46,642 nt of DNA from contig JAIPFP010000016.1 in assembly GCA_021736575.1 (NCBI GenBank), forward strand, positions 1 to 46,642. The letters are read 5' to 3'. Below are positions 8,776 to 19,100 of this stretch, piece after piece. The translations under genes and the position numbers were made by a program. A model generated the notes under the pieces. The model searched no databases. It saw only the letters and a list, made by a program, of their open reading frames with translations, and was not told the DNA's origin. Source of the DNA: Pirellula sp. (lineage in GTDB: Bacteria > Planctomycetota > Planctomycetia > Pirellulales > Pirellulaceae). The stretch's first letter is position 1. Each line of letters begins with the position of its first letter.

Positions 8776-9102
8776 AGGATGGTTGGTCGACTAAAAGAAG
8801 GAATCGTGACTCTTCAGAGACGCGACCTTGTAGCCAACCACATTAGAAACGATCTGTGCCATGAGGGCAAAGTGTCGTGAGTGGCTATTTAGCAGTACTA
8901 GGCTGCAAGCGGCCGCAAATCCCTGAACGCAAATAAGTTTAGCCGCGCCCGACAAGTACTTCAAGGAGTTTTTCCAAGACTTTGGACCAGGAATCGATCC
9001 AAGATGTTAAAATGTGAGACGCGAAGGTTCGAGTCGTTTCGTTTTTCGCCATCCCCACATCCATCCAACCATGGTTGTTTTCTACTCTCAAAGCCCCGTT
9101 GC
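8776..9102. other. Divergent intergenic region, probable promoters
   Basis: 327 bp between the divergent PLP operon and the secreted HEAT-like gene, so it must hold promoters for both. The best candidate for the plus-strand gene is TTGGAC (8982-8987) with TAAAAT (9008-9013), but the 20-bp spacing is longer than ideal. I see no SAM-type riboswitch, no repeat and no credible ORF. Confidence 0.4.
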
Positions 9103-10281
9103 ATGAGCACCGCAATAGCAATTTTCGCGCGTTTCGTTTTGGTCGCAGGGGTCGTCTGCTTGGTCGAACTCCTTCCGCACAGTTCAGCCCAAGAAACCGA
9201 TTCATCGAAACAAACTGAGCTGCTTGAAACACTCGTTGCAAAACTCTCCAGCGATAAATTCTCGGTCCGTGAGGATGCGACCGAGCAGTTGGCATTGCGA
9301 TTCGACGATTCGATGTTGCCGCAAATGGATGCGATTGCCAAAACGCTTACCGACTTGGAAGCCCGAGTTCGCTTGGCGGGAATCATCAGCAAAATTAGAT
9401 ACGAACGGCTTCAAAACCAAATTCGAAGCTTCGTCCGCTCACGCGACCCCAATGAGACTTTTGGCTTTGAAGGTTGGAAGAGCTTTTCCCGTTATAGCGG
9501 CGAAAACCGCAGCTCAAAAATGCTCTTCCTCAAGTTGCTGGATCGCTATCCGGAATTGGTCGAAAAGGCTCTTGAATCCAAGCAAGCCGCAGTCGACCGA
9601 ACGAAACTTATCGCTGCACGACTCGGCGAAAACCGATCGCAACTCCGTTACTCGGAAATTGAGGATGGGCTCGCATTGCTCTATTGCATCAATGCTTCGG
9701 AAGATCTTTACGATCTCCGTTTGGAACGAATAAGCCTTTCCACTTTCATGGTCGCTCCATTTGGTCCTTTTCTCAGTGAACCACAATTTCGCACTCCGCT
9801 CGAAAGGTTACTGTTTAATTGGGCAGTCAAAGTCAAGGAAGAGAAGCAAGGCTGCTTAGCGCTTTTTATGGAAAAGAATATGTCGCATGCTAGGGAGTTA
9901 GCTTTAGGAATTCTTGAATCAACCACTGCGGACGAAGATCCGGATACCTACTTGTTGGCCATGCATGCTCTCTATCGATTCGGTCAACGCGAGGATTTGC
10001 CTAAAGTTGAAAAGTGGCTGGACAACAAAGTCGTTTGTTTTGAGAGGGAAAACGTGGCCCGCGAGCGCTATACCATTGAATATCGCGACGTCGCGCTGTT
10101 GATCGCATTTCGACTTGCTGGCGAAGACGCAAGCGATGACTTTCGGCAGCTTAGACTGCACGAGAATCAAGGCTTTCAGAACGAATCGATCCTAATACCG
10201 GCCATTGCGACTCAATTCCGAACCGATCGTATCGAAAAGTGGCGCAGCAAACGCAAGAATGAAAAACAAACCGACGCGTAA
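9103..10281 (+). CDS. Secreted HEAT-repeat-like protein of unknown function
   Basis: A 392-residue protein when started at the ATG at 9103 (MSTAIAIFARFVLVAGVVCL). This start gives a clean signal peptide ending near HSSAQ; the longer ORF from 9004 would put 33 basic residues before it. After the signal peptide, residues about 30-100 have typical HEAT character (LVAKLSSDKFSVREDATEQL, then LEARVRLAGII), a pattern common in planctomycete exported proteins. The rest is helical with no catalytic motif that I can see. It is monocistronic and convergent with the EboE-like gene. Function unknown. Confidence 0.8.
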   Translation: MSTAIAIFARFVLVAGVVCLVELLPHSSAQETDSSKQTELLETLVAKLSSDKFSVREDATEQLALRFDDSMLPQMDAIAKTLTDLEARVRLAGIISKIRYERLQNQIRSFVRSRDPNETFGFEGWKSFSRYSGENRSSKMLFLKLLDRYPELVEKALESKQAAVDRTKLIAARLGENRSQLRYSEIEDGLALLYCINASEDLYDLRLERISLSTFMVAPFGPFLSEPQFRTPLERLLFNWAVKVKEEKQGCLALFMEKNMSHARELALGILESTTADEDPDTYLLAMHALYRFGQREDLPKVEKWLDNKVVCFERENVARERYTIEYRDVALLIAFRLAGEDASDDFRQLRLHENQGFQNESILIPAIATQFRTDRIEKWRSKRKNEKQTDA

Positions 10282-10333
10282 GGGCGCGTAAGTCGTCCGG
10301 TCAAAGCCCGGGCTGTGATGTTGAACCGCTTCG

Positions 10334-11569
10334 CTATAACGAGGACGAAGCTTTCTGAAGACTATTCTTGAACCAACCGATCTCCTTCGCAATTCCCTGG
10401 CTTAGGCTGGTCTCAGAAATGGCGTCTGGCAATACGCTCCAGGCATACGTTTCCACTTCATAGTGCCCTGTAAACGATGGGCGCTGGCTACTTGTGCCCC
10501 CGAGAATACCGATCAGTTTTTCGATTTCCCCTTGCGTTGACTCAAGCAAACCAAAGGAGGACAAGAAAATGGGTACATGGAAATGAACTCGCCACTGTCC
10601 AACTAGGTCTTCCACCGATTGAACCGTCGACAAAGCAACGCCAAGATCTTCGGATAATGTGATTCCTTGAGCAGCGTCTCGTCGGATCGTCGTTTGATGC
10701 AAATACCGATCTTCCGCGAAAGAACTCAACTGTTTCCAAGCCACAACGCGATCCTCAAGTGATTTGGACTGCCAATCGATGCGAATCGCAGCCGACACTT
10801 GAACCTTTCCTATCCCAATTCCGTCACGTTCTAATTGGTTCAATTCGTGCACCTGGTCTTCGAACATGACTGCCGCATGACAGATGTCATGACACAGCGT
10901 TAGATACTCACGCGCCACATGCGATTGATGACTCGTCAAATTCGGCGCGGACAAATAACGACTGAAAAACGCACGAAACGAGGCGCTGTCGGTCAAAAAA
11001 CAGCCGGGTTCTGGCTCGATCGCCAAAACGATCTTGCGGCCAGTGCGTTCAAAGAGTTGGTGTAGCTCCATCGCAATCTCCATCAAGTGAGCCGTGGCCC
11101 GAGCCAACTCATCGTCCGTCGGCGGCGGGACACTCCAAGCGATAGGCAATGTTGAAATCGACCCGACTTCGCCTGCTGGCAGCAACGCGTCAAGAATGCG
11201 AATCAAACTCAGCGTGTAGTCACAGCGTTCCCGTTGCCACCAAGTGGGCTGATAAACGCGATGCTTTACGATTTGACTATGGAAATCCCCTTGTGGAAAA
11301 CCGTTCAGGGTAAACGGAACGAGTTGGTAGTCATCAAGCCGACTCCTGAGCAAATGCAAGTTCTCTGGAAGAATCGCCTGCTGCGCCGAAACTTCCGAAA
11401 ACCATAGCCCAACTCCCATAGACGACTCCGGCGATACGAGCTGGCGTATAGGCAGACCGAAATGCAACAAATTGTCCAAAACGGCGGGAAGGTCTCGCCC
11501 GGCGTGAACATTCGTGCAATATCCGATTCGTATAGGGAGTCGCTTGGCGTTGTTTTCTTGATCAGTCAT
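10334..11569 (-). CDS. eboE: EboE-like xylose-isomerase-type TIM barrel protein
   Basis: A 411-residue protein from the ATG at 11569 (MTDQENNAKRLPIRIGYCTN); a longer ORF adds 26 residues with low-complexity character. The sequence IGYCTNVHAG near the start, LTLCHDICHAAVMFED in the middle and IEPEPGCFL match the EboE family of AP-endonuclease/xylose-isomerase-like TIM barrels. EboE belongs to the eboABCDEF cluster, implicated in trafficking of a metabolite precursor to the periplasm in cyanobacteria and algae. None of the other ebo genes is present here, so the protein either works with genes elsewhere or has a different role. It is divergent from aroC, with 128 bp between the starts. Confidence 0.75.
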   Translation of the reverse strand: MTDQENNAKRLPIRIGYCTNVHAGRDLPAVLDNLLHFGLPIRQLVSPESSMGVGLWFSEVSAQQAILPENLHLLRSRLDDYQLVPFTLNGFPQGDFHSQIVKHRVYQPTWWQRERCDYTLSLIRILDALLPAGEVGSISTLPIAWSVPPPTDDELARATAHLMEIAMELHQLFERTGRKIVLAIEPEPGCFLTDSASFRAFFSRYLSAPNLTSHQSHVAREYLTLCHDICHAAVMFEDQVHELNQLERDGIGIGKVQVSAAIRIDWQSKSLEDRVVAWKQLSSFAEDRYLHQTTIRRDAAQGITLSEDLGVALSTVQSVEDLVGQWRVHFHVPIFLSSFGLLESTQGEIEKLIGILGGTSSQRPSFTGHYEVETYAWSVLPDAISETSLSQGIAKEIGWFKNSLQKASSSL

Positions 11570-11697
11570 TTTGTGGAAGGATCGCTGGTATTGGGACTGG
11601 GTTTTGGAGTGACGGTCAATTGCGGCTTGGCTTGACGCCTCGGTCAACTAGAATAGGCGTTTTGTAGTTAGAACTCGGAACGAACCACGACCCTTTT

Positions 11698-12858
11698 ATG
11701 CTTCGATATTGGACCGCTGGAGAATCGCACGGAAAAGCCCTTCTTGCACTAATCGACGGATTTCCAGCAGGATTAACCATCGATCAGGACCTTATCAATC
11801 ACGAACTGAGGCTCAGGCAAGGCGGATATGGCCGAGGCGGTCGGCAAAAGCTGGAACAGGATACTGTCGAGATTCTTACCGGCGTTTGGCAGTCGAAAAC
11901 GTTAGGTTCTCCGATCGCTCTTCAAGTTGCCAACAACGACTATAAATTGGAACGTCTCAAAGAACTGGAACGACCTCGGCCAGGGCACGCCGATCTGACG
12001 GGCGCGATCAAATACTTGGGATCCATTCGAGGAGTCCTTGAACGGTCGAGCGCCCGTGAGACAGCCGCTCGTGTCGCCGCTGGAGCGTTGGCTCGCCAAC
12101 TCCTATCTCAATTCGGAATCGAAACGATTGGCTACGTGGTCGAACTAGGCGAAATGCCTATCGGAAGAGGCGATACCTTGTCGCACACCGTGGATGTGGT
12201 TCGCAAGCTTCGCGAATCCAGCAGTATCTACTCCGTCGATCCAACTCGCGACAAACAAGCCGAAGAGTACATCGATCGCATGGCAGATGAGGGGGATACT
12301 CTCGGCGGAATCATCGAGGTGCGCGTCGACGGACTTCCCTTTGGATTAGGGACCCATGCGCAGTGGGATCGCAAACTCGATGGAAAACTCGCTCAAGCGG
12401 TAATGGCCGTTCAAGCCATCAAGGGGGTTGAAATCGGAATGGGGTTCGAAGCCGCACGCACTCGCGGTTCGAAAGTGCATGACCCAATTCTTTACGACGC
12501 CTCCCAAAGTCATTTGCCAAACCTTGGATATGTTCGACCTAGCAACAATGCCGGCGGGCTCGAAGGCGGCATGACCAACGGACATCCACTGATCTTGCGA
12601 GCGGCAAAGAAACCGATCAGTACGCTTCGAAAACCGCTCGACTCGATTCGAATGGAAGACAAACAACCTCATCGTGCTAGCTATGAACGGAGCGATGTGT
12701 GTGCGATATCGGCAGACGCTATCATCGTGGAGCACGTCGTTGCATTTGAACCTGCAAGCGCTCTCGCCGAAAAGTTCGGTGGGGATAGCTTGATCGAGAT
12801 GAAGGCCCGTTACGAGTTGTTTCTCGAACTTGCAAGAAAGCATCCCGCCCCTGAGTAG
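11698..12858 (+). CDS. aroC: Chorismate synthase
   Basis: A 386-residue protein that converts 5-enolpyruvylshikimate-3-phosphate to chorismate using reduced FMN, the last step of the shikimate pathway. Family signatures are clear: GESHG at residues 8-12, RPGHAD near 98-103, RSSARETAARVAAGA near 120-134, and GGLEGGMTNG near 288-297. The length is typical (350-400). The ATG is at 11698-11700. It is a single gene, divergent from the EboE-like gene and convergent with the ABC exporter; no other aro genes flank it. Confidence 0.97.
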   Translation: MLRYWTAGESHGKALLALIDGFPAGLTIDQDLINHELRLRQGGYGRGGRQKLEQDTVEILTGVWQSKTLGSPIALQVANNDYKLERLKELERPRPGHADLTGAIKYLGSIRGVLERSSARETAARVAAGALARQLLSQFGIETIGYVVELGEMPIGRGDTLSHTVDVVRKLRESSSIYSVDPTRDKQAEEYIDRMADEGDTLGGIIEVRVDGLPFGLGTHAQWDRKLDGKLAQAVMAVQAIKGVEIGMGFEAARTRGSKVHDPILYDASQSHLPNLGYVRPSNNAGGLEGGMTNGHPLILRAAKKPISTLRKPLDSIRMEDKQPHRASYERSDVCAISADAIIVEHVVAFEPASALAEKFGGDSLIEMKARYELFLELARKHPAPE

Positions 12859-12926
12859 GCACCCAGCCGGAAGCATGACTTGGAAATTGACCTCGAGCTG
12901 AAAACGAAACTGGCATTAAGCCATCC

Positions 12927-15884
12927 CTACCAGTACACGTACTGCAAGAATCGCTCGCGGTCCGCAGCGGGCAAGGCCTCGATATCTGGTACGACGTATC
13001 GATTCTCCTCGGTGTCCATCAGCAGTTTGCCTCTCTCTCCGAAGTCGATCGCTTGGCTCTGCGTCCAACGCATCGAAAACACTTCGCGCCCCAAATCGGT
13101 AACCACATCGAATTCGAGAAAGCCAAGCCGAAGCTTGACCTGTGTTACCTTCTGAATCTTGCGTAAAAGGTAGCGGCGTCTCCTCATAGACGTCAACAAC
13201 GATTGCTGCTCCGCAGACCACTCACTCAAGTTGGAAATCATCCCAATCTCTTCATCCTCGCCATGGTCTTTCCAGCGACGAAGGCTCAGATAGCGATCCG
13301 GCTGCGTCGCGGGAAACGAAGCAACGGCAAAGACACTATCCGCAACGCATTCTCCGTCGATCCAAACCTCGGTGCGATGCAGTTTTCCAAGTCGTAGCTC
13401 TGTGCGATGCGGTTCAAGCCAATGGATGGCCGCCGCGTTCTGTTTAGCAGCGTCCGTCTCCGCTTCACCCTCTTTATTCTTTTCGGCCTGATTCTTTTCG
13501 GCTTTGCCATCCACAACAGAGCTAGGCTTGGGGTTCTCAGCATTCCAGAGGAGTTTGTCCACGTTTGGATCCTTGGAAACTTGGGTTTGAATCCGAACGA
13601 GCCGCGCGTAGGTTCCATCCGCACTGAGAAGTTCTGCATGTGTACCGTGTTCGATCATTCGACCTCGATCGAAGACCAAGATGCGATCGGCATTGCGCAA
13701 CGTCGATAGCCGGTGGGCGATGGCGATCGTGGTTCGACCTCGAACGAGAACTTCCAAGGCTTCTTGAATGCTACGTTCTGCTTCGGCGTCGATATTGCTG
13801 GTCGCTTCATCGAGGATCAGAACCTTCGGGTCATAGAGCAATGTACGAGCGATGGACAGGCGTTGTTTTTCGCCTCCGGAGAGTCCTGCACCATGTTCGC
13901 CGAGGAGTGTCTCATAGCCGAGGCTCTGTCGCAGGATAAAATCATGGGCGCCCGCAGCCTTGGCCGCCACGAGTGCTTGCTCGATGGTGCTTTGAGGGCG
14001 ACCGTAGGACAAGTTCTTCCAAATGGTTCCGCGAAACAAAAAGGAATCTTGAAACACGATTCCTAAATTCTCTCGCAAACTTTGCATAGAAAGGTTTCGC
14101 ACGTCGATGCCATCGACCAAAACAGCACCTTCCTGAACATCGTAGAACCGGCCGAGCAAATTGACCATCGTCGACTTGCCTGATCCGCTCCTTCCCACAA
14201 TCCCCACCATTTCGCCAGGTGCCACTTCAAACGAAACATCCTTGATCACCGGTTGATTTCGATCGTATCCAAACGTCACATGGTCGAAGCGAAGATGGCC
14301 GCAAGGATTGTCCCATTTCTTTGCGTGCGCAGGGTCTTGAACACCTAATGGCGTTTCCATCAACTCGAGTACCCGTTTGCTTCCCGACAAAAAGCTTGTC
14401 AGCCACGAAGTGAAGTTCGATAGTGCGCCGAGAGGCGCATAGAACATGGCTAGGTAAGCGAGAAACGCGATCAATTCCCCCAAAGACATTTCTTTGCCAA
14501 TGACATCCCGTCCCCCCACATACCAGACGATGAGGCCCCCTAGACTAAAGACGATCGACATCGAGGCTGAGTACCAAGCGTTGGTGTTCTCAACCCAGAG
14601 GCGCCATTGTCGCAAATGATCGCTCGTTTTCCGAAATCGTTCATACTCTCGATCCTCTTGAGCGAACGACTTTACCACTCGGATCCCTTGAAGCATGCCA
14701 CCCAGGATCGACATTTGTCGGGAGGATGCGTCCCAGAGACGATAGTATCTCGGGTAGACCTTTTGCCAAAAGATCCATGACCCAATAAACACCAATGGAA
14801 CCGGGATGAGCGTATACATCGCGAGCTTGGGGTTGAGCCACATGAGCATAGCTCCAACACCAACCAATTGCGCCGTCTGAAGCAGAAAGCCGCCGGTGAG
14901 CTGATGCATGAGACCGTGTAGTACCTCGCTATCGTGCGCAACGCGGCTGATCATCGAACCGACCTGGTGGCGGTCGTAGTATGCGACAGCCATCCGTTGC
15001 AGTTTTTGAACCAACTCGAGTCGGAGAGTTCCGGTCAATTCGGTACCGATTCTCGTCGCGATTTGCCCTTTGATGACACTCACCACGGACATCAGGATGC
15101 GGGAAAAAGCCAAGGCTAGAACGACGACGAGCAATGCCGACTGAAACGGAACGCTCGATCCATTGCTGACCCCCTCGATGGTTTGGCCATTGAGTATGTG
15201 GTCGACCATGTATTGCTGCAGTTTCGGCGGTATCAGCTCGGCAACGACACCAACGATAGTCAAGAAGCAAAGGAACATCGCACCGCGTTTATGAGGACGA
15301 AGCAGATGAAGGATATGGCGAAGGATTTGCCCTTTTTCCATGCATCGCGGGCACGACTCGTCGACCGTTTGCAATCGGAGCGAACAGGCATTGCATCGAG
15401 GCGGATCGAACGGATCGCGAGTCAGTTCGATGGCAATTTCACGGAGCGCGGCATCCCGGTCGACAGGAAGTTCGACAGCCTCGTCGACAAGCTCGTCGGC
15501 GTCGGTCCCCTCGTCCGGTTTCGTTTTGACGACCTCTCGCATTCGCTCGAGCGCGCGCGCCACTTTGTGAAAACGGGTTGCTAAACGGTTGGAGAAACGC
15601 AGTAAGTCCGTCCAGACACTATCTGTTTTCACCTGTAGCATTCCGGATCCTACCCCGGCAACCGTTCGAAAAGACTCGATCTGGCTCCAATGGAGTGTAG
15701 TCACAACGGACCCCGTATCATTTTCAACGAGACGGAGTCCATTTAGAGTGACTTGTAGTTCAAGCGATTGTTTTTTGCCTTCAAGCGAAAAGTCCGTTTC
15801 CACTTGGAAGAGTTGCGACTGGGCATTGTCGCGATGTTGGCTTGAGTTGGACGACAACGAGACACGGGCAGTCAACGCGGTCAT
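12927..15884 (-). CDS. ABC exporter with zinc ribbon and C-terminal DUF1854 domain
   Basis: A 985-residue fusion. Residues ~30-115 resemble a small PH-like domain; C164-C167...C178-C181 form a zinc ribbon. A six-helix ABC exporter membrane domain spans ~190-505, then an ATPase domain with Walker A GRSGSGKS (564-571), signature LSGGEKQR (668-675) and Walker B VLILDEATS (688-696). After a charged Lys/Glu linker comes a DUF1854 domain (~822-985). One half-transporter per chain implies a homodimer in the inner membrane. DUF1854 proteins and a partner ABC transporter have been named in databases as cyanophycin-metabolism-associated, but no cyanophycin gene is present here. The ATG at 15884 is preceded by AAGGAAT; the longer ORF would need a TTG at 15938. 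Confidence 0.88.
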   Translation of the reverse strand: MTALTARVSLSSNSSQHRDNAQSQLFQVETDFSLEGKKQSLELQVTLNGLRLVENDTGSVVTTLHWSQIESFRTVAGVGSGMLQVKTDSVWTDLLRFSNRLATRFHKVARALERMREVVKTKPDEGTDADELVDEAVELPVDRDAALREIAIELTRDPFDPPRCNACSLRLQTVDESCPRCMEKGQILRHILHLLRPHKRGAMFLCFLTIVGVVAELIPPKLQQYMVDHILNGQTIEGVSNGSSVPFQSALLVVVLALAFSRILMSVVSVIKGQIATRIGTELTGTLRLELVQKLQRMAVAYYDRHQVGSMISRVAHDSEVLHGLMHQLTGGFLLQTAQLVGVGAMLMWLNPKLAMYTLIPVPLVFIGSWIFWQKVYPRYYRLWDASSRQMSILGGMLQGIRVVKSFAQEDREYERFRKTSDHLRQWRLWVENTNAWYSASMSIVFSLGGLIVWYVGGRDVIGKEMSLGELIAFLAYLAMFYAPLGALSNFTSWLTSFLSGSKRVLELMETPLGVQDPAHAKKWDNPCGHLRFDHVTFGYDRNQPVIKDVSFEVAPGEMVGIVGRSGSGKSTMVNLLGRFYDVQEGAVLVDGIDVRNLSMQSLRENLGIVFQDSFLFRGTIWKNLSYGRPQSTIEQALVAAKAAGAHDFILRQSLGYETLLGEHGAGLSGGEKQRLSIARTLLYDPKVLILDEATSNIDAEAERSIQEALEVLVRGRTTIAIAHRLSTLRNADRILVFDRGRMIEHGTHAELLSADGTYARLVRIQTQVSKDPNVDKLLWNAENPKPSSVVDGKAEKNQAEKNKEGEAETDAAKQNAAAIHWLEPHRTELRLGKLHRTEVWIDGECVADSVFAVASFPATQPDRYLSLRRWKDHGEDEEIGMISNLSEWSAEQQSLLTSMRRRRYLLRKIQKVTQVKLRLGFLEFDVVTDLGREVFSMRWTQSQAIDFGERGKLLMDTEENRYVVPDIEALPAADRERFLQYVYW

Positions 15885-16066
15885 AGGATTTGGGGCATTC
15901 CTTTTGGTCAGATCTAAAAAGTACGAGAAACCATGCAAGTTGCGTTAGATGCTTAGTTCTGCGGTTTGTTCCCGGAATAGTTTATCGCATTGTCTTGCCA
16001 TTGAGGCTCTGGACGCTGATTTTTTTGCCAAAGCTACGTCGTGCACTTAGGTGAGCGGCAGCATGA

Positions 16067-16144
16067 GATACACCCGTAGCACAGGCTGCTAGCCTGTGCT
16101 TTTTAGACTATTGCAGGCTGGCAGCGCTGGCAGCCTATGCTAGC
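16067..16144. repeat. Dispersed palindromic repeat, copy A (abuts jetC stop)
   Basis: A 78-bp element made of two hairpins: AGCACAGGCTGCTAGCCTGTGCT, then a TTTTAGACTATT linker, then a second imperfect GCAGGCTGGCAG...CCTATGCTA. A close second copy lies at 30534-30600 in the same orientation. This copy has an internal duplication of GGCAGC/GCTGGCAGC that the other lacks. It ends one base before the jetC stop codon (16146-16148) and occupies the space where jetD normally follows. Confidence 0.88.
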
Positions 16145-16145
16145 A

Positions 16146-19100
16146 TTATGTCTCGATAAAATCCTTTAGCTCATCCGCAGTGATCGACAGCAGCTCACTC
16201 CGGTTCGTTTGTTTGTTCTTGACGACATGCAAATAGGTTCCCACGTAAGGCTCTGTGACTCGAGCCTTGGCGTCAAGCGGCGCGACGATGAGCAATTGCA
16301 ACCCAAATCTTGCGAACAGATCGAGCGCATATTCAGCGTGTGCATCGTCGCTTCGTGAAAACATCTCATCCACCATGACGAAGTGGAATCGGTCCCCTTG
16401 CACACCATCCGGATCGAGATCGTACTGATAAGCGATTGCAGCTACCAAAACCAAAAAGGCTAGCTTGCCTTTCTCTCCCCCCGATTGTCCTGTGCCGCCA
16501 TCGTAATAGCTTCTCGCCTCGCCCGTGCTCTTGATGATCTCGCGAGCGGCGAAGTTGAACCAATTCCGAACGTCTACCACCTTCTCGCGCCATCGCGTGT
16601 TGCCATCGTCCCTCAACTTCGACACAAACTTTTCAATCCGGACAAACGTCGCTTCGTTGGCTTCGGGAGTGCCATCCAAGGTGCCCGTCAAACAGCCAGA
16701 GAGCTCGCGTCGAAAATCTTGAATCTCCCGGTCTTGAACGTCGCTCGGCTCCAACCGCATGAAAGTCCCAGTTTTCCATTCAAGCAGCTTCAATGCGGAA
16801 TTGAGCTGTTCGATCTTGTCTCGAATCTCTTGCCGCTCGTCTTCAAGTCCGCCGTGAAGTAGCCCGATTTCGTTGAGCACATTCTCATTTAATCGACGCT
16901 TAAACCGTTCTTCATGCTTGGGCAGATCATCCAACGAAATCCGTTCGAACAACGCCGCGAAACTCGATAGCGAATCGACATCCGCATCCAAGTCAATCTG
17001 TTCATCTGGAAATTTCTTGAGAAAACGTGTCATGGAACTGGTTACATCGCGAGCCATGGGGATGAGTCGCTCCTGCAATCGTTCGACTTGTTCGCGTTGC
17101 TGTCGCTCTGTCTCCGATGGCAGCGTACCAAGGTTGACAATCGTCAACGGCTCTTTGAGTGAGGATTGCAGTGTTTCGAACTTCTGGCTTGCAATTTCAA
17201 GACTTCCATCGGCTTCCGCTTTGCGTATTTTATCGCTGGCTACATCCAGCAGTCGCATGCCATCGCGCAGTTCGCGCTCTCGGGTCGTTCTCTGGGCGAT
17301 GGCAGAATCGCGGTCCTGTTGGTGCCCCATCGCCTCCGCTCTTCGATCCGAGCAATGGGACTTCAGTTCGCGGATACGATCATCCGATTCCTCAAGTCGT
17401 TGTCGTTCTAGTCTCATTTGGGACGCTTCGAACTCGTGACGCGAATTGTCGATCGCGTCGAAATCGTCGGTCTTGAGAGCTTGATCCAGCGCCTCGATGG
17501 CGGCCGTGATGCGATCGATCTCGGCATTGAGCCTATTGGACCGCGCGTGCAATTGCTGCAAGTCCGAATCTCCCTTCCGAATCGCCTCCGCCAAACTCAA
17601 GCGTTTTTGTCGATTGTCCCATCCGAGAACGAAATGCCTTCGGTCGTCAGGCATCGATCGATCGTCTTTCTCATGTCGTGCATTGCCAGACTTGGTATGT
17701 CGATTTCGAGTCATGGCTGCGGATTCGCATTTTTGAAATTCCTCAATCGATTCGCAGGCAACGTAGTTGAAACGTAGCTGGATTTCCAATCTCACCCAAG
17801 GCACCAACGGGTGGTCTGGGAACTCGATTTTCTTAATGAGGGTTTCCTTTTCTTGGGTTGATTGGGGAGTTAAGCTGTCTTGCATTCCAGGTTTTGCTTT
17901 CGACCCAACTCGCAGATAGACAAGCCGCTGCCCATGACCTCGTCCATCCACCAGCCGCGTTCGATCGACATAGCCCGCCACGCGAGCATAAAAGTCATTT
18001 GAAACGAGTAGGCTGCGAGCAAACGAATGAAGCACTTGTTCGACGGACGACTCCCATTCGCGTTCTTTGGGAATCACGGAAATCAGCTCTGCGGCAAAGG
18101 GCAAATCGCTTGGAGCAATCTTCAAGTCGCGGCACATTGCGTCGCGAACGGCGACAAAGGACTCGGGAAGGTTGCCTTTGCGTTTTTCGAGCGCTTCGGC
18201 TTCGCTGCGATCGTCCGCCAACTGTCGGGTTAAAGATCCTATTTCGAATTGCAGGGAGCCGTCTTGCGTTCGTTTTTGCTGGCGTTCGTCGAGCATCTTG
18301 GCACGGCGGGCATGACTCTCCTTCCGAACTTTGGCGAATTGCTCAGGCGACGTCACTTGGATGTTGAGACCGGCCAATTGCAATTGCGACTCAAACATGG
18401 CTCGGAATTTGGCTTTGCTTTTGGCGATCGAATCCGCTTGCTCGATCAAGCCTGGCAACTGCCGCAATCGGTCCCCACCTGCATGTTCGATCTCCAGTTC
18501 GAGTCTCGCAATTTCATTGCGTAATCGATCTTGAAGTTTTTCCAATCTCAAGATGTCTTCATTGAGATTGTGAATCTGTTGTTGCCATTGACTGCAAAGT
18601 GGCTCTAGCAGCCTGATCGACTGGTCTGCAAAGAAGTATTGGATGGCCCCTAGCAATTCCTTGGCAAGTTTCAATTCTTCGAGACGAGACCGATAACGCT
18701 CGCCGGCTTCGATGATTGGCCGCAAAAGTTCGTCTTGTTGACGAACGCGAACGAGCATGCGATGCGCCTCGCTCAGTTCGCCGAAGTGTGTGAGTAGTCG
18801 ACCCACTCGCTCGTTCACAGGTTTGCGTTCAAGCATGTGCTGTCGGATGAACTCATCGAGCCGTTGCACATCTTTGACCGCGACGGTTTGATTGAAGATA
18901 TCCATTGCCTTGGCTCGGAAGCCGGTCTTTTTTTGCAACCATTGAAAGTACTCTTTGTAGCTACTGGTCGTCTTGAAGCCTCGGTCTTTTAGAGTCCGAG
19001 CAATCGACGCGCCCGTGCCGAGTTCGCCGAGATCGCGAACGATACCGCGTTCTGATTCGCAAAACGCATAGACTTTCTCGACTGCGTTTTCGTTGTTGAG

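Noticed and set aside
8776..9102. SAM riboswitch upstream of the sulfur amino acid operon
   Set aside because: No recognisable SAM-I/II/IV core or terminator hairpin is present on the minus strand.
15885..16145. Hidden short jetD or jetD fragment between jetC and the ABC exporter gene
   Set aside because: The segment is mostly a palindromic repeat and short A/T-rich sequence; no DUF3322/DUF2220-like peptide was visible in any frame.
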